Below are positions 26,129 to 38,330 of a stretch of DNA of 64,000 bases, piece after piece. Location of the stretch: assembly GCA_018398815.1 (NCBI GenBank), contig CM031595.1, positions 134,712,346 through 134,776,345 on the forward strand, in the 5' to 3' direction. The DNA is from Conus ventricosus. Taxonomy: Eukaryota > Mollusca > Gastropoda > Neogastropoda > Conidae. The notes beneath the pieces were generated by a model. It worked only from the letters and a program-made list of their open reading frames with translations. It ran no database searches and had not been told where the DNA came from. Position 1 is the stretch's first letter. Each line of letters begins with the position of its first letter. A program made the translations under genes and the position numbers.

Positions 26129-28504
26129 TTTGCGTTTTTTAAATTTTTAGCTTCAAAAACCTTTTTAAAAGTCTAAAATCCCAAATTTTTTTTTTTTCTT
26201 AATGCAAAAAAAACTAACCAGGGGGCCCAATCCAAAACTTCTTTTTGTAAAAGTTTAAATATTTGTGCCAAAATTTTCATTTGAATTTGAAAACAAATTT
26301 TTTTTCAGGAAATACTCTTGTTCTTTAACAATAGAGACAAGCTGTTATCGAGAATAAGCATCACAAAATCATGTTTTTGATTTTTACTTTGGTTTGGGGT
26401 GGGACTTTGCCCTTTGGACACAGCCTCCTTATCTCTCCAAGCGTCTTTGAGGAGCAAATTCATAATTTTCCCACCGAAACCTACAAAAGGGGGAAAAAAA
26501 CAAACAAAAACCCCTCAACTTCTCAGACCGAAAAGGGATAGGTAGAAACTTTCCGTCTGAACTTTTCGCTTCTTGAAAAAGACGAAACCAAAACCCCCTA
26601 ATTCCCCGTTCCAGTTGTTTTTTAAAGTACAGCTTGAACTCACCCATCTTTTCAAAATATTCTTGAGATCCCTGAAAGAAAAAAAAAAAAAAAACCACTG
26701 GAACACCTGACAGACTTTGTTTCAAATTTTATCAAGTGGGACAAAAAACAATTTTTTTTAGTCTTAGCAATATCTATCCACATACTTTACCTTTCATTCA
26801 TTCCTTACAGTGAGCTTCAAATGAATGTCTTAACAAGGGGGGGAAGCAGGGGGCAGAGCCCGTAGTTTTTGGTTGAAGTCATTCTGGGTGTGACAAAGTT
26901 TCATACGGAAGAGCAAAAAACAAAATGTTCAACATACCCTATGCCTATCTTACTGATGGACCTTCATATATGCTTCACACAACTGGCAAATAAGTAGGCT
27001 GGTACCACACAAATTTTGGACAGGGCCTGCAACCATAAATTTGTGCTGAAATATGCTTGATAAATTCTTCTTAACATGGAGAAACCAGATGACAAAACTT
27101 CTCCCTACAGCAATGTGTGTAAAGCCTTGCAAGTTCAGATATTTTCAATGTATTTACTAGTCCCCTAATAAACAAACAAATATCTGGAATGAAATACATC
27201 CAGAATGTATTATATGTTTAAATGGTAAAATCAAACTTAAAGTAGTAACATTCAAGCACTCCTGTTAAGTTGTGACAGGTTGAAAGTTCAAAATACTTAA
27301 AACTATAAACACACAGCCCACCTCAGAACAAATATTGGAATGTGTGGAGAAAAAATACACTTACTTGCAGTTGTTTCCCAACTCAATCCGCCAACGAAGA
27401 TTTTTCTGAAAATATAAACCAAACCCCACAGAAGTTAATAAAACGTAAGATATACCTGTCTCGAAATAATCCTTAAAAACACTTAACTTGTTAAGATTTG
27501 TCTTATTTTTAATAAAGACAATGGACACCTCTTTTATTTGTCTCAAGATTTCGGAGCGAAATGAACAATTTGCCGACATGCAAATACAGTCAGGATCAGT
27601 CCCTTATCCTGATACTAAATTTCTCTCTTATCTGAAACTGAACGAGACCATCTTAAAAATCCTTGAAATCATCACAAGATAGGACATAACCTTGTGACTG
27701 CTTTAACCGTGGTTCCTATGCAGCAAGTAGCTTTTATCACATCAAGTTATATTGCATATTGAGAGTCTGATAATCTAGTGACACAAATTTTGTCTGGACT
27801 TAACAGCTGACCTTCTATAGGCTGCTACTCAAATCAACCTGCCATCTTGTTCTTTTCTAGCTAAGCAAAGATGTTTTGAAACATTCCCACAAGACGTTTT
27901 GAAACATTCCCTAACTGGCTTTTTGTTTCTTTCTTCCTTTTTTATTTTTTAAAACTTAACATCTTGGTAGACAGTGATTCAGCATCACTGATGACAAAGC
28001 TTATACAGTTTCTGGAAAATGCTTGCTTGCTCCTTTATTTTTTGTGTGTATGTGTCTACCCGCATGTGTGCATGCATAGATCTAGGAGTCTGCTCATGCA
28101 AACATGTATGCATGTGTGTTACGTATTCGTGGGTAGGTGTTCGTGTATAATATTTGTACGTGCCTGCTTGTGCATGAATATATGCGTGTTTAAACATGAA
28201 TTCCGTTTGAAATAATTATGGTCCATATGCACATAAAACAAATCCTGTCCGTTGTATTCTACTGAGAAGCTGCAATTCAAGTGGAACATTCTTGATAAGG
28301 GTACAATTTCAAGCCCTTGCACGAGCCTTTCAAAATGGAAAACGTCAATGTAATACATATTACTGCGAGTGCTGGCAAACATTTGCTGCTTTCACCGCCT
28401 CTGAAATAAACTTCTATGATGGTGTTTTGACAACTAAAAAAACACAAACAAAAACACAAGAAATCAAGATTTGAAAATCTTTGAAAAAAACACTACCGCA
28501 GGTA

Positions 28505-28565
28505 GTTAGTTAGTAAGAAATGTTGCTTATAGCCAGCCGACCGCAAAGGGCCACATCAGGGCTGT
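28505..28565 (-). mobile_element. 5'-truncated LINE tail insertion with 12-bp TSD, copy A
   Basis: This 61-bp insert carries the LINE 3' core. CTACCGCAGGTA lies on both sides (28493-28504 and 28566-28577). On the minus strand the tail after the core is TTACTAACTAAC-like. Present in both assembled copies. Confidence 0.8.
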
Positions 28566-28576
28566 CTACCGCAGGT

Positions 28577-28604
28577 AAAAAATCTTATAATTATAAGATT
28601 TTTT
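28577..28604. repeat. Perfect 28-bp palindrome, copy A
   Basis: AAAAAATCTTATAA is followed directly by its reverse complement. Same as 52502-52529. It overlaps the last base of the TSD of the adjacent LINE tail insertion. Confidence 0.9.
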
Positions 28605-29110
28605 TTTCTTCTACCGCTGGTAAAAATCTTATAATCATAGTCATATCAAATGTTTACAGCACAATTTATTTGGTTAGGAAAAGCAAGCACAATACACAAA
28701 AGTCAGACCACAATTTTTCATACTGCAGCATGACAATCTTCAAATGATAAATCAGTCAACTGCAGACAAATTGAAAGCAATGATTGATACTCAAGTTGAC
28801 TTTAAGTTTGGATGGATTGTTTACGATACATACTATGTATGATATGCTCGTATTTGAGACTGCAATAGTGAACGCAAGAGTTATAAGATTACTGAAAAAT
28901 TGGGGGAAAAAAAGAAAAAAAATCAAACATGTTCACTTGCAAGATCTGTTATGCTGTTTCATTGAGTGACCACAGACACAGAGATCACAGAACTCTGAAA
29001 TAGATTTAACACACACAAAACCCCCCCTGATATTTCAAGCACATAGAAAGTTAACAGTTAACTGTTCCAGTGCTGCTTGAAAGTCAGAAAAGTATAAATA
29101 TATATATACT

Positions 29111-29123
29111 AATAAAATGACAA
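29111..29123 (+). repeat. Left target-site duplication of the RTE element
   Basis: AATAAAATGACAA lies directly before the RTE 5' end. The same 13 bases follow the RTE 3' end at 55294-55306, on another contig. The match links the two contigs. Confidence 0.85.
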
Positions 29124-31432
29124 ACTCCGCCGATGCCGGTCCTAAGGCCCGCGATGAAAAAGGAGGAAGGTTGTGCGTGGGGCTAGCAACCCCACCACGT
29201 AAAAACCATGCTTGCTACAGAAACCAACACTGCAGAAATTTCAAAGGATCTACGGAAACGACCCGGAGGAGAGTATATGAAGCGGACCAGCCAAACCTTC
29301 TGTCAAGAGAAGCTGACCCGCTGATGAAACTTCTCTCCTCCAAGACCGCCTCACGGATTGGAGTATGGAATATACGAACAATGTACGAAACTGGAAGAGC
29401 AGCTCAGGTGGCTAGAGAGATGGACAAGTACAGGCTGGAGATACTCGGACTGAGATGAGGTGAGATGGACGTCATCAGGGAAAGTCACCTTAGCATCGGG
29501 CCACAACTGCTGTATTCAGGACCGCCGGATGAGTGGGGTGTGCACAGAAATGGAGTTGGATCATGTTGACCAAGAAAGCAAGCAAAGAGCCTGATGGATG
29601 GGAACCGGTCAACGAGCGAATACTAACAGCTAGATTCTTCTCAAAGTTTCAGAAGGTCAGCATAGTACAGTGCTACGCCCCAACCAACGTGGCTGAAGAA
29701 GACACAAAGAAGAATTTTACCAACAACTACAAGCTGTACTGGATAAGTTGCCCAGAAGAGATGTCATCATAGTGATGGGAGATATGAAATGCCAAAGTTG
29801 GCGGTGACAACAGTGGCAGAGAACATGTGATGGGAACAGAAGGACTGGGTACAATCAACGAAAACGGAGAACTTTTTACAAACTTCTGTGAAATGAACGA
29901 CCTCATCATCGGAGGAACAGTTTTCCCACACCGCAAGATAAACAAAGTGACATGGAGATCACCAGACCTGAGCACTGAAAACCAAATAGACCACTTCACG
30001 ATCTCAAGGAGATGGAGACGGACCCTACAAGACGTGAAGGCATGCAGGGGTGCAGATGTGGGATCGATCACATACTTCTGGTGGGCAAGCTGAAGATCAA
30101 GATTGCCAGGAACAAAGATACAGGTCAACAGAGGCACCCACGCTTTGACACCACAAAGCTGAAGTCAGAAGAAAAAGAAGAGGGAGTTTGTCATCACCTG
30201 AACAACAGATTCCAGGCCCTCGCAGACCTGGAGGATGGCTCGCTGGAAAAGAAATGGGAGCGAGTGAGGAGTGCCTTCGATGAAGCCAGTCAAGAAGTGC
30301 TAGGATACAGGAAACGACAGCACAAACCATGGATCTCGGAAGAAACCATCAAGAAGATAGAAGAGAGACGAGAGACCAAACAGAGAGAGATCCAAGCCAG
30401 AACAAGAGCACAGAAACAACGTCTTCAACAGGAGTACAGCAAACGAGACAAGGAAGTGAAGAAGAGTGCCAAAAAGGACAAGCGAGACCATGTAGAAGGA
30501 CTGGCCACTCAAGCACAGGAAGCAGCGGAGAAGAATGATATGAAGACCCTCTACACCATCACTAAGCAGCTGGGCGGTAGGAAAACCAACACAAACCGAC
30601 CAGTGAAAGGGAAGAATGGAAACATCTTGAGCAAACCAACAGAGCAGCTGGACAGATGGAGGGAACACTTTAGCGAGCTACTCAGCGGTACGCCAGTCAA
30701 GACACCACCACTCATCGAGGAAGGAGAAGACCTGGATGTGAACCTAGGGCCGATCAGCAAGAGGAAATCATTCAAAGCAATCAGGAAGACAAAAAACAGG
30801 AAAGCCCCTGGACCTGACATCACACCGGAAGTGCTCAGGGCAGAATCGCGGTCGCGGCAGACATCCTGATGGACTTATTTCAGAGGCCTGGGAAAAGGAA
30901 GAAGTGCCGAAGAGTGGAAAAAGGGCTACATCATCAAGATACCCAAGAAGGGAGATCTCAGCGAGTGTAAGAACTGGAGAGGGATACAGCTGCTGTCACT
31001 ACCTAGTAAGATCTTCACGAGAATCATCTAGAGAGGATCCGGGCAGCTGTAGACGAAAGCTGAGAGACGAACAAGCAGGATTCGAGCAGGAAGATCATGT
31101 GTCGACCAGATAGCCACGCTCCGAATCATCATCGAGCAGTCTCTTGAGTGGCAGTCACCAATCTACATCAATTTTATCGATTTCAAAAAGCATTCGACAC
31201 AGTGGACAGAGAAGTAACATGGAAAATCCTGAGACACTATGGAATTCCACTCAAGATGGTAAAAATCATACAGAGCCTGTACAAGACACACAACGTGTCA
31301 CGTCATCCACAACACGAGTGTCGGAACCCTTCACAGTGAACACGGGGTACGTCAGGGATGTATGTTGTCACCGCTGATCTTCTCTCTTGTGATCGACTGG
31401 GTGATGAGGACAGCGATGAACCCACCATGCGG
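29124..31432 (+). mobile_element. RTE-clade LINE, 5' part (endonuclease to reverse transcriptase), cut by the gap
   Basis: Single-ORF LINE. The endonuclease starts SRIGVWNIRTMYETGRAAQV (about 29350), continues with IVQCYAPTNVAEEDTKKNF (about 29660), a GD(M)K segment at about 29777, and ENGELFTNFCEMNDLIIGGT (about 29860). The RT shows NRKAPGPDI (about 30800), IPKKGDLSECKNWRGIQLLS (about 30940, across a frame change) and a FIDFQKAFDTVD block (about 31175). The contig stops in the palm domain at 31432. The same element resumes at 54001, where its first 466 bases overlap 30965-31432. Stops at about 29457 and several frame changes show it is inactive as read. Proteins of this group are often mis-annotated as craniofacial development protein 2. 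Confidence 0.9.
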
Positions 31433-32432
31433 NNNNNNNNNNNNNNNNNNNNNNNNNNNNNNNNNNNNNNNNNNNNNNNNNNNNNNNNNNNNNNNNNNNN
31501 NNNNNNNNNNNNNNNNNNNNNNNNNNNNNNNNNNNNNNNNNNNNNNNNNNNNNNNNNNNNNNNNNNNNNNNNNNNNNNNNNNNNNNNNNNNNNNNNNNNN
31601 NNNNNNNNNNNNNNNNNNNNNNNNNNNNNNNNNNNNNNNNNNNNNNNNNNNNNNNNNNNNNNNNNNNNNNNNNNNNNNNNNNNNNNNNNNNNNNNNNNNN
31701 NNNNNNNNNNNNNNNNNNNNNNNNNNNNNNNNNNNNNNNNNNNNNNNNNNNNNNNNNNNNNNNNNNNNNNNNNNNNNNNNNNNNNNNNNNNNNNNNNNNN
31801 NNNNNNNNNNNNNNNNNNNNNNNNNNNNNNNNNNNNNNNNNNNNNNNNNNNNNNNNNNNNNNNNNNNNNNNNNNNNNNNNNNNNNNNNNNNNNNNNNNNN
31901 NNNNNNNNNNNNNNNNNNNNNNNNNNNNNNNNNNNNNNNNNNNNNNNNNNNNNNNNNNNNNNNNNNNNNNNNNNNNNNNNNNNNNNNNNNNNNNNNNNNN
32001 NNNNNNNNNNNNNNNNNNNNNNNNNNNNNNNNNNNNNNNNNNNNNNNNNNNNNNNNNNNNNNNNNNNNNNNNNNNNNNNNNNNNNNNNNNNNNNNNNNNN
32101 NNNNNNNNNNNNNNNNNNNNNNNNNNNNNNNNNNNNNNNNNNNNNNNNNNNNNNNNNNNNNNNNNNNNNNNNNNNNNNNNNNNNNNNNNNNNNNNNNNNN
32201 NNNNNNNNNNNNNNNNNNNNNNNNNNNNNNNNNNNNNNNNNNNNNNNNNNNNNNNNNNNNNNNNNNNNNNNNNNNNNNNNNNNNNNNNNNNNNNNNNNNN
32301 NNNNNNNNNNNNNNNNNNNNNNNNNNNNNNNNNNNNNNNNNNNNNNNNNNNNNNNNNNNNNNNNNNNNNNNNNNNNNNNNNNNNNNNNNNNNNNNNNNNN
32401 NNNNNNNNNNNNNNNNNNNNNNNNNNNNNNNN
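31433..32432. other. Assembly gap, 1000 N
   Basis: A run of exactly 1000 N, a standard placeholder length. Open frames reported across it are meaningless. Confidence 1.
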
Positions 32433-35400
32433 CAACAAAATTTTAGAGGAAGCATCTATTTCAACTGTAAAAGATTGGGTTTTTTGTAACCTGAAGGATA
32501 GCTCTAGCAACCTGTAAAACTTATGTTTTGGTCCAAGTACAAAAAAAGAAAGAAAAACACACACACAAAAAGTCATCTGGATGAACAGGAATCAAATTTG
32601 AAAAATCTACACAGAAAGAAGGAAGTCTGGTGTGTTTACATATCTTTTTAAGTCAATATTGCAACACTAAGTTAAGATGATCAATCACAGTCATGGGCAG
32701 TAAATTCTTCTAGTCGTGCATGTATGACAACAGTTAAGGCAGAGAGAATATAAATGCATATTCAACACTTGCACCCAAGTGATCAGGAGGGAAGTAGCAA
32801 AGGAAGTTTATAGGACATTTTTTAACCCAGGTGGTAAGGAGGGAAGAAGCAATGGAATATTTACAGGACTATTTTCTTCTTCTTTTTTTTTTTGTAATAC
32901 ACCATATACCTATATCATCACACACACACACAAAATGACAAAAGGCACAACAAAGCAAGATCACTAAACCATCCATCAATTCTAAAACGTATTATAATGA
33001 ATATCAACTAGCTTACAAGACACGCAGTCAGACCTGCCAACCCATTGTTAGGCTTGAGAGTATGATTTTCAATACTGTGAGTAGCAAAACTACATTTGAG
33101 AGTACCAGTCTGGTTTGGGATAGGAAGACAAGACGTACAACCCAGCCTTTGTATGCATACAAATGTGTTCTGAAGGCAATTGACACCCACACTTACAGAC
33201 AGGAAGAATGACCATTTTAAGTAACCGATGACATCGTCAAGAAATGTAGAGGGAAAGGGACTAATGCAGTCTGAAACCAAAATCATACTTGGGGGGGAGG
33301 ACAGAATGGGCTAAGTAACCAAAGGGGTCAAGCAGTAAGGAACATGAAGAAGGGAGCGAAGGATGGTTGTGGATGGCGCCACAAATAAGGGGGTAAAAGA
33401 AGACAAGGAGGTGGAGTCAGTATGTCTAGGATTTACTGCTTTATGGCCAAGACAACAGCTGCACTGGCAAACGACATCTACAGTGGCTTTAGACAAACTG
33501 AGATGACTGTACCACTGTCTAACAATTCATCTACTGCTGCATGTTCATTATATGTGAATAATCGGTTTTATACAAAAACTGCAGAATGTGGATGTGGACA
33601 TTTGCAAGTGTTTCTGCTTAAATTATATTTAAATAAATTGCCATTGTTTACACTGCTATTTGCATATTTGGCATATATGGAAGTGAGCCCATCACATGAC
33701 ACACTACTAGAGAGATGTAGGCCTTAACAGACAAACACTCATAACCTGACCTGGGCTAATACATAGATCACCCACCAAACCCAAACCATCAGTCCATCTT
33801 TCCAATATTTTCTCTATGTTTATTCACTTTTTCATTTCCTTACTCCAAAACCCATGCATGAAGTTCTCATGGCTTAGCAGATATCAAGCAGCATACAGAG
33901 ACAAAACTGCATGTGACGCCTACATGATGAACTGAAAACTTGCCACCATATGGGTGTACGCTTCTTTTTAAGTATGTATGCTTGGTCATATCTACATGTT
34001 TGCATTTCTGTCTCTGTGTAAGTGTGCATGCAAGAACACTTGAATGCATGTACTAGCAAGCTTTAGTCCTTTCTCTCTTCTATCTCAGCCATACACTGTC
34101 CACATCTAGTAGAGCTGAAGCAAAAAATGAAAACGAGTCACATTGGTAATTTGTCAAACATTGGTGATTTTGATGATGCATCCAGTAACGAAATAATCAA
34201 ACGGAATATTTCTTTATAAAAAAAAAGAAAAAAGAAAACACACATCCTACTACTTAAATCCTCTTCCCCTCACTCCCTCGACATGTCCTTTATTTTTCTT
34301 TCTTTCTCATTCCAACAATACAACCAAGAACTGCTTGCTCTGACCCATCCCCCACATTCATTCTCACTGATTTTTCCATCACTTGTAAACGACTGAGAAT
34401 TAAGAGGTGAGGAGGGGAAGACGATGGGAAGGAGAAATGCAGGAAGAAGTTGAAGCTGAGAGAAGAAGGGTGGGGGGGGGGGGGGGGGGGGGGGGGGGGA
34501 GAGAGGGAGAGAAATCCAAGACAGCACAGGAGGTGAAGGCAGTTGCATGAGTGTTTGGGGAGACAGCAGGTACTGTGCAGTAAAAAACATGGTTAGTAAG
34601 ATCAGAAGAGCAGCATGAATGAGCTAAGTGCCATGCTGAACAAAAACAATGTATGACCATTGTGTTTCCCTGTGGTTAATGATGATCAGGGTGGCTAGAA
34701 AAGCAGCAGAGTGGTTCATTTATATCTTCAGATGAGTCGTTTCCCTAGTTTGGGCTTGCATGCTAAATACACAGACAGTCCCTTACCCCAAAGAATACTA
34801 TTCCATTCTCTTTTCTTTGCCAAATTTTCTAAATTTCGATAAGGCGAGTTTTCTGTACTTGGCCAGAAAGGAAAGTTACTGAGGACATTACAAAGCCAAC
34901 ACAAAGTCAACAATACAGCAGATATCACCTCCACAACTGGCTGAGCTATAAACATAATACCAGTCTGAATCCAGAGAAAAAAAGGCCCATCACTTACATT
35001 GTTTCAAATAAGGAATGCATTAAAAAAAAAAATGAAAAAAGCATGCCGCTACAGTAGCAACTAAGAAGGAAAAAAAAGTGAAAAAATTTGAGAAGGGACA
35101 GGGTTCACTTAACTTTAAAAAACTAAACGTGTCCTGAAATGCAGGTGCAAGTCCAGCTTACATACTAAGCATACAGGAAATACTATCATACTGCATTTGT
35201 AAAGGAAAAGTACAGTCAACAGATAATTCAGTTTGAAAATGTCCTCCCAGTAGAAATATCTGTTCCCCCGAAGTACGAAATCTTCATCGAGATACATTTG
35301 GTTGTTTCAGTCATGATGCTGCAACATGAACTGCAGAACCTCACAAAGTGTTTGATCTATTGTCATGCAATTTCACCAATGGATCTGAAATTTAAAAAAT

Positions 35401-35660
35401 CTTTGAATGTGAGCAATTTATTTAACAATCAATATGTAACATCAACTGTAAGACTTGAAATATTGTAACATTTTAATGACTGAAATTTGACCAATCCATA
35501 CCCATTTTTCACAATGTTTCTCTTGTTACCACACACAACCAAAAAAAAAAACAAAAAAAAACCCAACTAGAAAATCCAAAACTGACCAATATATGTTTCA
35601 CTCTGGCATTTTAGTTTTACACTCTTCTACTAGAATTCCAGTTCTTTTTCTTCAAAAAGC
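32433..35660. other. Non-coding region, copy B, downstream of the hnRNP gene
   Basis: No gene recognised. It contains a G run at 34472-34499 and short A/T tracts. It may include hnRNP 3' UTR or intergenic DNA. A plus-strand frame beginning ATGGCCAAGACAACAGC at 33443 has no recognisable domain and loses length in copy A. Confidence 0.5.
34472..34499 (+). repeat. Poly-G run, 28 bp
   Basis: Copy A has only about eight G at this site (10914), so the length differs strongly between copies. Confidence 0.9.
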
Positions 35661-35941
35661 TTAACCCGTTCCATGCCTTATTTGACGAGATAACTTGACG
35701 GCAAGATGTGTACTCTTCGCTGCCATGGCCGTCAAGCATACTCGTCACAAGGAAGTCCGGAATTTTCTTTTTTTTATGTTTAGACTGCTTGCAAAACAGA
35801 GGATATTTTCAGAGAGGTGAAGATCTTTAGATTCTATTGATAGTTGTAATCTCATTTTCATCATAAAGAATCCCTCTTTCAAGCGATTTTTTTGGGTGAC
35901 CCCATGCGAATTTTTTTTGCCTGCGTCGCACACTCAGCAAA

Positions 35942-36560
35942 ATGGCGACAGCTGGTCCAAGTACTTCGCCTGTTGGCACAACAAAAACGACAAAAACTCC
36001 TGACTCCAAAAGAGGCTCAAAAAGAATTAGAGCGACAGCTCGAAGAGGAAGGCTCTGATAAACCTTTATCTGACGATTCACTGAGGGGCAGGCAAGTGAG
36101 GAGAAATTAGATGAAGCGAGAGCCAAGCAGAAAGAACGAACACATGCATGATGCAGTTGCTGCGGCAGCTCACAGCAGTGATTCAGATGACGTCAGTGAC
36201 CGAGAATCTGACCATGACAGTAGTGGGTCATCATGTGAGACTGAGAGGGTAGGAGTAGTCGCGTGGGGTGGGTCGTGGGGGTAGAAAGGCAAGAGGTTGT
36301 GAGCAAAGCAGACAGCGTGGAAGAGGGGGGGGAGGTGAAGGGGTGTGTTCGACGTGTCAATGTTGGGCAGCCAACCACAGCATACACTCCAGAAAGTACA
36401 AGCAACCCCAGGCAGACAAAAAACTGTTCTAGGCTAGCAGCATGGACAGCAACAAATGTTTATGAAATGACGCAGTTTTTAGGACCGACTTTCTTTATGG
36501 GCATTGCAAAGAAACCAAGCACAGGCGCAACTTTTGATCTCATGCATCATACTGAGGAAA
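35942..36560 (+). pseudogene. piggyBac-like transposase, N-terminal fragment
   Basis: The start ATGGCGACAGCTGG has a good context (AAAATGG). An acidic, low-complexity segment follows, with SSDSDDVSDRESDHDSSGSS in one frame, typical of piggyBac transposase N-termini. After a frame change the segment TNVYEMTQFLGPTFFMGIA, then KKPSTGATFD, resembles the start of the piggyBac transposase domain (consensus style FLGLLxLMGIxKxPS). The frame then enters the GT repeat at 36564. The aspartate catalytic residues would lie farther downstream and are not visible. Non-functional as read. Confidence 0.5.
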
Positions 36561-36563
36561 CCA

Positions 36564-36572
36564 GTGTGTGTG

Positions 36573-36609
<37 letters not shown>
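36564..36609 (+). repeat. (GT)n microsatellite, copy B
   Basis: GT run with one GC unit, directly after the transposase fragment. Confidence 0.95.
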
Positions 36610-36612
<3 letters not shown>

Positions 36613-38059
36613 CTCTTTAGTTTGATGTTTGACAAATTTCAAGACTTTGTGTGAAAACTTTGTGCATTATAATCCTATCTATATTCAAATGAGTGATTCG
36701 ACTTTTGAAGAAAATTCCGGACAATGGTTTGTGTATAACAATATGAAGAGTCATAATGAGGTGCTAATTTTTTCCCTTTATTCCAGTTCTTACATATTTT
36801 CTTTGTTTTAGTTTAGTGTTTGACAAATTCAAACACTTTGTGTGCAAGCTGTGTGCACAGAGCTGCCAACCCCAAAATTTCTTCCCAGTACTATTCCTGG
36901 CTTTTCACAGTATTTTCACCATCTGACAGTATTTTCCGAAACGGAATTAAATTTCACGCGGCGTTTCGATTTCTTTTTTAACCAACTTATTTTGTATGCA
37001 CTTTTCTTTTTATAATTAATAGTGATTAAAAACTATTAGCATAAGAGATTGATCAAGACTTACTCTTTGACAATAACATACAATTTACTTACTTAGTCTA
37101 CTTCTGCTAGAAAAAAATACTACTACTATCACACACACATACAACAATTGAGACACAGAGACATATATAGGCCTATACACGAACATTTCAAACCACCACA
37201 GTGACAATACACATACACACATATGTATACGAAGAAAGAAAGAGCAGACCAGCATAAGACAAGACAAAACTGACAATTAGAGTCTACACACAAAAAATAA
37301 TCTTAAAAGGCTTACCTTCAACTGATAGAAAAGCTTTCTTTCACAATAATTTGAGCAAAGTGAATTGTCACTTGACTTAATCAGTTTTGTCAATGATTTT
37401 AAAAAGTGAATCATTAGAATGTCTCTTTGCATTTCTCACTTGACACTCAATTATTAATTATTGTCACTATTTTAAAAAAAGGAACAGCTGTCCGGCATGA
37501 TCAGCGGCACTGAGTGCAATGTTGTGTTCCAACCAGAAAGTGAGCAAACAGTGTTTCAGCTCCTATCACCGACGACTCCATTGCTTTTTCAGCTGGTTGA
37601 AGGGGTGGTAAAAAAGTTTGTCAGTTTGGAAGTCTGTCCAATTGCAGCTCCTTTCTGCTTGTGCCTATTTGTTTTGACGTGGGACGAAACATCGTGATTC
37701 CACCATGACTTATAACGAAGTCTAAATCACAGACGGTGCACCTCGCATACAGTGGTCCTAGTTTTGAGGCAACAATGCATGGAAAGTCCTTGGAATATGA
37801 GGGACGAAAGTGCTGTTGTCTTGCTGGGTTTTTTTTTTACTCCCGAGGTTGAGGCTCTTCACTTTTTCTTTTATTTGCGCCGTTGTCCATTTTGATGATG
37901 AAAAACGATGATGAAATTCAGAAAACCAATGTGCTCTTCTGCCGCTCACTGTTTTACACGACGCTTAGGGTTCGCGGGGCTTTCTTTCACTCGAGTCAGC
38001 CATGGTCCATCAGACCTATCACGTACTGAGGGGAGCTTTTGTTTCCACATTCAGAAGAG

Positions 38060-38330
38060 GGGGGTGGGGGGGGGAGGGAGGTTGGCAAGCAGGGGGGGAG
38101 GATGGGCATACTACTTGCCACCCTCCCCTCCGCCCCCCCCCCCCTCTCCCCTCCCTCCTGCTAGCCACAGCGTTGTGCCTCAGCTGCTAAGGGCCATGTC
38201 GTCTGCTACGGGGTGGGGAGAGAGAGGGGGTTGGCAAGCAGGGGGTTTGAGCATACTAAAATTGCCACAGCAGTTAAGTCGCTGCCTGGGCCATTCCTTG
38301 ACACATGTCGTCTGCTACAGGGAGAGACAG
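38060..38330 (+). repeat. Two imperfect tandem units, G-rich
   Basis: GTTGGCAAGCAGGGGG, CATACT, GCCACAGC and GTCGTCTGCTAC occur in the same order twice, at a spacing of about 150 bp. The first unit also has a C-rich insert. Lies inside the piggyBac-like element. Confidence 0.7.

Larger units (their letters stand above)
15000..26700. other. Stretch with homopolymer-like consensus corruption
   Basis: Compared with its partner (about 38.6-50.7 kb), many bases are replaced by a neighbouring base, which lengthens runs of A, T, C and G. For example, GTGGGCCAAATCCAGGACC at 42741 is read as GTGGGGCCCAAACCCGGACC near 18927. Splice sites and codons are lost in the process. A biological mutation process would not be expected to extend runs of all four bases over 11 kb, so this is read as poor consensus quality. 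Short ORFs called here should not be trusted. Confidence 0.85.
15990..28400 (-). pseudogene. hnRNP A/B-D-type gene, copy A (corrupted exons)
   Basis: Counterparts of the copy B exons, in minus-strand order: possible N-terminal exon 28364-28400; RNP2 exon 27365-27405 (intact, KIFVGGLSWETTA); RRM1 core about 26554-26671; RRM1/RRM2 junction about 21733-21895; RRM2 about 19955-20089; optional exon about 19483-19533; RGG exon about 18880-19015; Gly/Tyr exon about 15990-16210. Several donors have lost GT, for instance at 26553 and 21732. Codons in the exons below 26.7 kb are blurred by the run-extension artefact. Copy A is better than copy B at two points: the 37-nt exon at 28364, whose length keeps the splice phase, and EKMGE in RRM1, where copy B has a stop. 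It should be treated as the same gene as copy B, not as a second gene. Confidence 0.75.
8828..29057. repeat. Contig 1 copy (copy A) of a 20-kb segment repeated at 32433-53000
   Basis: The segment is collinear with contig 2 from start to end. Example anchors are GCATCTATTTCAA at 8848 and 32451, the ATGGCGACAGC start at 12365 and 35942, and the RNP2 exon at 27365 and 51284. The 26.75-29.05 kb part is nearly identical to 50.7-53.0 kb. Between about 15 and 26.7 kb copy A is degraded by homopolymer-like substitutions. The two copies are read as alternative assemblies or haplotypes of one locus. Confidence 0.9.

Noticed and set aside
31352..32576. Long open frames of 360-400 codons on both strands
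   Set aside because: They consist almost entirely of N from the assembly gap.
34270..34660. Ser/Pro-rich frames around the G run
   Set aside because: Frames differ between the two copies and are driven by the run length.
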